Shown here in pieces: positions 33,071-36,699 of a DNA stretch of 36,699 nt. The notes under the pieces are model-generated. The model did no database searches and was not told the origin of the DNA. It worked only from the letters and a program-made list of their open reading frames with translations. The position numbers and the translations under genes are program-made. Numbering within the stretch: position 1 is the first letter of the stretch; each line of letters starts with the position of its first letter. The stretch lies in the NCBI GenBank assembly GCA_900767585.1, contig CAAFZP010000064.1:1-36699 (forward strand), given 5' to 3'. This DNA comes from Lachnospiraceae bacterium. GTDB taxonomy: Bacteria > Bacillota > Clostridia > Lachnospirales > Lachnospiraceae.

Positions 33071-33108
33071 CCTGTTGTTTTCTTCTGCACAAATCGTGCA
33101 GAAACAGG
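33071..33108 (-). promoter_or_regulatory. Stem-loop between argJ and argB
   Basis: TTCTGCAC (33083-33090) pairs with 33096-33103 around AAATC, extended by CCTGT/ACAGG after a one-sided bulge. It lies just upstream of the argB ribosome site. There is no T run, so a processing or stability role is more likely than termination. Confidence 0.5.
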
Positions 33109-33167
33109 AAATTATATCTGCTATTATTCTTACCGTTCATCCCTGATATTTGCAGGTTCTGCCCTTG

Positions 33168-34391
33168 TTATGAGCGATAGTCCGCATTGATCTTCACGTA
33201 ATCATAAGTAAGGTCGCAGCCCCATGCAGTTGCCCGGGCATCGCCATCGTGAACATCGACCTTCGCAATCACAACATCCGGTGATAAAATCTCAGCTGCC
33301 TTCTCCTCGTCAAAAGCAGTTGCCACACCATTTTCAACGAGTGCAATCTCGCCTTTTTCAGAAGCCATCACGATATCCACCCTGAGCGGATCAAACTGTG
33401 CACCAGAATATCCCATTGCACACAAGATTCGTCCCCAGTTTGCGTCTTTTCCGAAGATCGCACACTTCGTCAGGTTGGAAGTGATAATCGACTTTGCAAG
33501 CACCTTTGCTGTCTGCTTATCTTTTGCATGTTCCACCTGCACTTCGAACAGGCGGCTTGCGCCCTCACCATCCCCGGCAATCTGTTTTGCAAGGTAAGTA
33601 TTCACAGCGAGCAGTGCTTCCTTGAATGCCTCGTAATCTTCGTTCTCCTCGGTAATCTCCGGATTCCCTGCCATACCATTTGCCATAACCAGTACCGTGT
33701 CGTTCGTCGATGTATCACCATCCACCGATACCATGTTGAATGTATCCTCGATGGAACCCTTCAGTGCCTTATCCAGCAGTTCTTTCGAGATTGCAGCATC
33801 TGTCATGATGAATCCAAGCATCGTTCCCATGTTCGGGTGGATCATGCCCGAGCCTTTACACATTGCGCCAAATGTGACTGTCTTTCCGCCGATTGTTGTC
33901 TCATAGGCGATCTGCTTCGGATGCGTATCCGTGGTAAGAATTGCCTCCGCAGCGTCCTGTGCCGACTGAACATCGCTTTTCAGCATACCGGAAAGCTTCT
34001 TCACACCGTCAGCGATCACGTCCATTGGCAATGTAAATCCGATGACTCCGGTTGATGCAACCAATACTGTATCCGATGCGATATTCAACGCTTCACCTGC
34101 CAGCTTTGCCGTCGTAGCTGCATTCTCATAGCCTGCCTGTCCGGTACATGCATTTGCAATTCCGGTATTTATTACGACTGCCTGTGCCACACCGGCATCT
34201 GTCACCTTCTTGTCCCAGAGTACCGGTGCTGCCTTGACAAGGTTCTTCGTGAAGGTTCCTGCGGTTACCGCCGGCTTCTCGGAGAAGATCATCGCCATAT
34301 CCTTGTTTGTCTTTCCTTTTTTGATGCCGGCTCTTGTGCCGGCGGTTGTATATCCCTTTGCGGCGGTTACGCCGCCCTCGATTTGTTTCAT
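33168..34391 (-). CDS. argJ: Bifunctional glutamate N-acetyltransferase / ornithine acetyltransferase
   Basis: A 407-residue ArgJ, which recycles the acetyl group from N-acetylornithine to glutamate and may also make N-acetylglutamate from acetyl-CoA. It is a self-cleaving protein; the nucleophile Thr190 lies in HPNMGTMLGF, where the usual residue before it is Ala and here is Gly. N-terminal landmarks include GVTAAKGYTTAG and ending residues NADYRS. GGAGG lies 8 bases ahead of the ATG. It begins 29 bases after argC. Presence of argJ argues for the cyclic acetyl pathway. Confidence 0.96.
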   Translation of the reverse strand: MKQIEGGVTAAKGYTTAGTRAGIKKGKTNKDMAMIFSEKPAVTAGTFTKNLVKAAPVLWDKKVTDAGVAQAVVINTGIANACTGQAGYENAATTAKLAGEALNIASDTVLVASTGVIGFTLPMDVIADGVKKLSGMLKSDVQSAQDAAEAILTTDTHPKQIAYETTIGGKTVTFGAMCKGSGMIHPNMGTMLGFIMTDAAISKELLDKALKGSIEDTFNMVSVDGDTSTNDTVLVMANGMAGNPEITEENEDYEAFKEALLAVNTYLAKQIAGDGEGASRLFEVQVEHAKDKQTAKVLAKSIITSNLTKCAIFGKDANWGRILCAMGYSGAQFDPLRVDIVMASEKGEIALVENGVATAFDEEKAAEILSPDVVIAKVDVHDGDARATAWGCDLTYDYVKINADYRS

Positions 34392-34420
34392 CTGGGTTTC
34401 CTCCTTATTATTTGTATCGC

Positions 34421-35464
34421 CTATGGGAACATTGGCGGCATCAGAAGTCCTTCTTCTTCCGGCAAGCCCATAATCAGGTTCATGTTCTGGACTGCCTGCC
34501 CGGCAGCGCCCTTCACCAGGTTGTCCATCGCACCCATTGCAACCACGCGTTTTGTACGTGGATCGATCACGAAATTCACATCAACATAATTGCTGCCTTC
34601 GACCCAGCGTGTCTCCGGACAGACACCCTTGTCTAATACACGGATAAACCGCTCTTTTGCATAATACTTATCGTATGCGGCCTTGACATCCTCGTATGTC
34701 ACATCTTTTACGAGATTGGCATACGCTGTTACAAGGATACCGCGGTTCATCGGAACAAGATGTGGTGTGAAGTTGATTGTAAGCGGTGTGCCATCATACG
34801 CATAGCCAAGCTGCTCCTCGATCTCCGGTGTGTGACGATGGGTTGTCACGCCGTATGCCTTAATGCTCTCATTGACCTCGCAATAGAGGTTTGCAACCTT
34901 GGCACCACGTCCGGCGCCGGATGTTCCGGATTTCGCATCCACGATAATGGAATTGACATCGACAAGACGTTCCTTTACGAGTGGATACAGGGACAGGATC
35001 GAGCAGGTTGTATAGCAGCCCGGATTCGCGATCAGGCGTGCCTTCTTGATATCCTCCCGGTTGATCTCGCACAATCCGTATACCGCCTCATCGATAAACT
35101 GTGGACTTTTGTGCTCTAAGTTGTACCATTTCTCATAGGTTGCTACATCCTTGATACGGAAATCCGCGGACAGATCTACAATCTTTGTATTCGCTAAAAT
35201 CTGCTCATTTACAAGTGATGCACAAAGTCCCTGCGGTGTCGCAGTGAAGATCACATCTGCTTTTTGGCTAAGTTCATCCATGTTGTCATCCATGCACTTT
35301 GCATCGACGAGTTCAAACATATTTCGATATACAGATGCGTATTCCTGGTCAATATAACTTCTGGAACCATACCAGACGATCTCTGCGTCCTTATGGCCCA
35401 GCAAAATCCGTACTAATTCCTGACCGGCATATCCGGTCGCGCCTATAATTCCGACTTTTACCAT
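34421..35464 (-). CDS. argC: N-acetyl-gamma-glutamyl-phosphate reductase
   Basis: A 347-residue NADPH enzyme, the third step of arginine synthesis. The nucleotide motif GIIGATGYAGQELVRIL is at 5-21; the catalytic Cys150 is in ANPGCYTT, and HRHTPEIEEQL follows near residue 215. Full family length. First gene of the leftward argC-argJ-argB unit, from a promoter (35530-35558) that shares the intergenic region with argG. The ribosome site is weak (AGAGGC, about 13 bases upstream). Confidence 0.96.
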   Translation of the reverse strand: MVKVGIIGATGYAGQELVRILLGHKDAEIVWYGSRSYIDQEYASVYRNMFELVDAKCMDDNMDELSQKADVIFTATPQGLCASLVNEQILANTKIVDLSADFRIKDVATYEKWYNLEHKSPQFIDEAVYGLCEINREDIKKARLIANPGCYTTCSILSLYPLVKERLVDVNSIIVDAKSGTSGAGRGAKVANLYCEVNESIKAYGVTTHRHTPEIEEQLGYAYDGTPLTINFTPHLVPMNRGILVTAYANLVKDVTYEDVKAAYDKYYAKERFIRVLDKGVCPETRWVEGSNYVDVNFVIDPRTKRVVAMGAMDNLVKGAAGQAVQNMNLIMGLPEEEGLLMPPMFP

Positions 35465-35529
35465 TTTCTTTTTCAGCCTCTTTTCCAGTTCTTTTCATTT
35501 TTTATTTTTTCGTTTCAGAAATCTGTCTC

Positions 35530-35558
35530 ATTATACAACCACTGTTTTAATTATGCAA
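35530..35558 (-). promoter_or_regulatory. Promoter of argC
   Basis: On the minus strand: -35 TTGCAT (35553-35558), 17-base spacer, perfect -10 TATAAT (35530-35535). The -35 lies on the first of the TTATGCA repeats. Confidence 0.8.
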
Positions 35559-35653
35559 CCCTGTTTCGTTATTTTATGCATATTTTTATTGTTTTTTGTG
35601 CGATTATTCATTATGGTGTTTATTTATGCATTCTTTATGCATTTTTATGCAAA
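35551..35653. promoter_or_regulatory. ARG-box cluster between argC and argG
   Basis: TTATGCA occurs at 35551, 35574, 35624, 35635 and 35645, all in the same direction. The last three are spaced 11 and 10 bases, about one helical turn. 35636-35653 reads TA-TGCAT-TTTT-ATGCA-AA, an 18-base dyad of the same form as the ArgR/AhrC box (WN-TGAAT-W4-ATTCA-NW). TGCATTCTTTATGCA at 35627-35641 is a second, with one extra base. Position between both promoters supports arginine-dependent repression. Confidence 0.65.
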
Positions 35654-35661
35654 ATTATGGG

Positions 35662-35690
35662 TTGCATCTTGTCGTAAAAAGAAGTATACT
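35662..35690 (+). promoter_or_regulatory. Promoter of argG
   Basis: -35 TTGCAT (35662-35667), 17-base spacer, -10 TATACT (35685-35690), starting 8 bases after the ARG-box dyad. It has the same GGGTTGCAT context as the argC promoter. Confidence 0.8.
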
Positions 35691-35743
35691 AGACAAAACG
35701 TGTCGCAACGTGAATTATTACATATTTTATGGAGGAAACTTTG

Positions 35744-36699
35744 ATGGGTAAAGAAAAAGTAATTCTTGCGTACTCGGGTGGTCTGGACACCACAGCGATT
35801 ATTCCTTGGTTAAAGGAGACTTATAACTTCGATGTTGTCTGTGTCTGTATCAATGTCGGACAGGAAAGCGAGTTAGAGGGACTCGATGAAAGAGCGAAAT
35901 ATTCCGGAGCTGAGAAGCTCTATATCCTGGATGTTGTTGATGAATTCTGTGATGAATACATCCTTCCGGGCGTAAAGGCAAATGCAACTTACGAGTATGA
36001 GTATCTGCTCGGTACTTCTTTTGCAAGACCTCTGATTGCAAAGAAGCTGGTAGAGATTGCACGTAAGGAAGGCGCTACAACGATCTGCCACGGTGCTACC
36101 GGTAAGGGAAATGATCAGGTTCGTTTTGAAATCAACATCAAGGCTCTTGCACCTGATTTAAATGTTATCGCAACATGGAGACAGCCAGAGTGGACGATGC
36201 AGTCCCGTGAGGATGAAATCGCATTCTGTAAGAAGCATGGTATCGATCTTCCGTTTGACGTGACAACTTCTTATAGCCGTGACCGTAACATCTGGCATAT
36301 CAGCCACGAAGGCCTCGAGCTTGAAGATCCATCTTTGGAGCCAAACTGGGATCACCTGCTTGTGCTTGGTACATATCCTGAGAAGGCACCGGATGAAGCT
36401 GAATATGTAACTGTAAACTTCGAGAAGGGTGTTCCTACCGCAGTCAACGGCAAGCAGATGAAGATGTCTGATGTCGTTCGTGAGCTGAACCGTCTCGGCG
36501 GCAAGCATGGTGTTGGTATCGTAGATATCGTGGAAAACCGTGTCGTTGGTATGAAGTCCCGTGGTGTCTATGAGACTCCTGGCGGAACCATCCTCTTAGC
36601 CGCTCACAAGCAGCTCGAAGAGCTCATCCTCGACAGAGATACACTTGCTTTCAAGAAGACAGTTTCAGACAAGTATGCAGATCTTGTATACGAAGGAAA
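35744..36699 (+). CDS. argG: Argininosuccinate synthase (3' end beyond window)
   Basis: The first 318 codons of an enzyme usually about 400 residues long, which joins citrulline and aspartate using ATP. The N-terminus has the PP-loop AYSGGLDTTAIIPWL (residues 9-23); GATGKGNDQVRFE near 118 and SYSRDRNIWHISHEG near 180 are the substrate-binding segments. GGAGG lies 8 bases before the ATG at 35744. It reads away from argC, and the shared region carries ARG boxes. The reading frame is intact to the window edge. Confidence 0.96.
   Translation, partial: MGKEKVILAYSGGLDTTAIIPWLKETYNFDVVCVCINVGQESELEGLDERAKYSGAEKLYILDVVDEFCDEYILPGVKANATYEYEYLLGTSFARPLIAKKLVEIARKEGATTICHGATGKGNDQVRFEINIKALAPDLNVIATWRQPEWTMQSREDEIAFCKKHGIDLPFDVTTSYSRDRNIWHISHEGLELEDPSLEPNWDHLLVLGTYPEKAPDEAEYVTVNFEKGVPTAVNGKQMKMSDVVRELNRLGGKHGVGIVDIVENRVVGMKSRGVYETPGGTILLAAHKQLEELILDRDTLAFKKTVSDKYADLVYEG

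Noticed and set aside
32618..33190. 190-codon plus-strand frame
   Set aside because: Antisense to argB and the argJ-argB gap; Ser/Pro/Phe-rich, as expected for the complement of a coding region.
1..36699. tRNA, rRNA, CRISPR array or toxin-antitoxin pair
   Set aside because: I looked through the gaps and found no cloverleaf-like, spaced-repeat or small paired-gene pattern that would support one.

Overview
The window looks like chromosomal DNA of a low- to mid-GC Firmicute, most likely a Lachnospiraceae gut anaerobe. The evidence is protein-level: DUF1836, a GerMN lipoprotein, a four-subunit 2-oxoacid:ferredoxin oxidoreductase and a Thr/Glu/Ala-rich linker on a sugar-binding lipoprotein, together with strong AGGAGG ribosome binding sites and near-consensus sigma-A promoters. 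No rRNA, tRNA, CRISPR array or prophage was seen. The only mobile DNA is the 5' end of an IS3-type transposase gene at the left edge.

Layout. 1-1.4 kb: transposase fragment and a PrsA-like lipoprotein. 1.4-5.2 kb: leftward sugar ABC importer (binding protein, then two permeases) with a long structured leader and a structured gap after the binding protein gene. 5.3-7.6 kb: a membrane-anchored alpha/beta-hydrolase that appears to lack its catalytic Ser and His, divergent from a membrane protein of unknown function. 7.7-9.5 kb: an ABC-F ATPase with one intact and one degenerate composite ATP site. 9.6-11.5 kb: glycosyltransferase, zinc phospholipase-like protein and a small Cys-rich protein in one leftward unit. 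11.5-15.1 kb: metY and a CNNM/CorC-type protein with back-to-back promoters, then a DUF1836 regulator with a palindrome over its own promoter and start. 15.1-19.7 kb: a leftward unit of two membrane-anchored proteins of unknown function followed by an aconitase-family hydratase. 19.8-22.9 kb: rightward porCDAB-like operon.

23-31.5 kb: leftward block of comEA, response regulator, histidine kinase, GerMN lipoprotein, comEC and holA. An adenosine deaminase gene on the opposite strand lies between the regulator and the kinase, so the kinase part has its own promoter. 31.5-36.7 kb: arginine biosynthesis. argC-argJ-argB runs left and argG runs right (cut by the window end), sharing a 279-base regulatory region with repeated TTATGCA motifs and one good ARG-box match. 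The argCJB unit ends in a hairpin that also holds the ribosome binding site of a small DMT-family transporter gene.

Functionally most of the window is housekeeping metabolism (arginine, methionine/cysteine, 2-oxoacid oxidation, purine salvage, sugar import), DNA uptake/replication and cell-envelope functions. I did not find a clear new multi-gene defence or mobile system. The best leads are the asymmetric ABC-F protein, the predicted pseudo-hydrolase, the DUF1836 operator, the antisense adenosine deaminase gene splitting a two-component pair, and the combined terminator/ribosome-site hairpin before the transporter. Promoters, terminators and operators are read by eye and are predictions.
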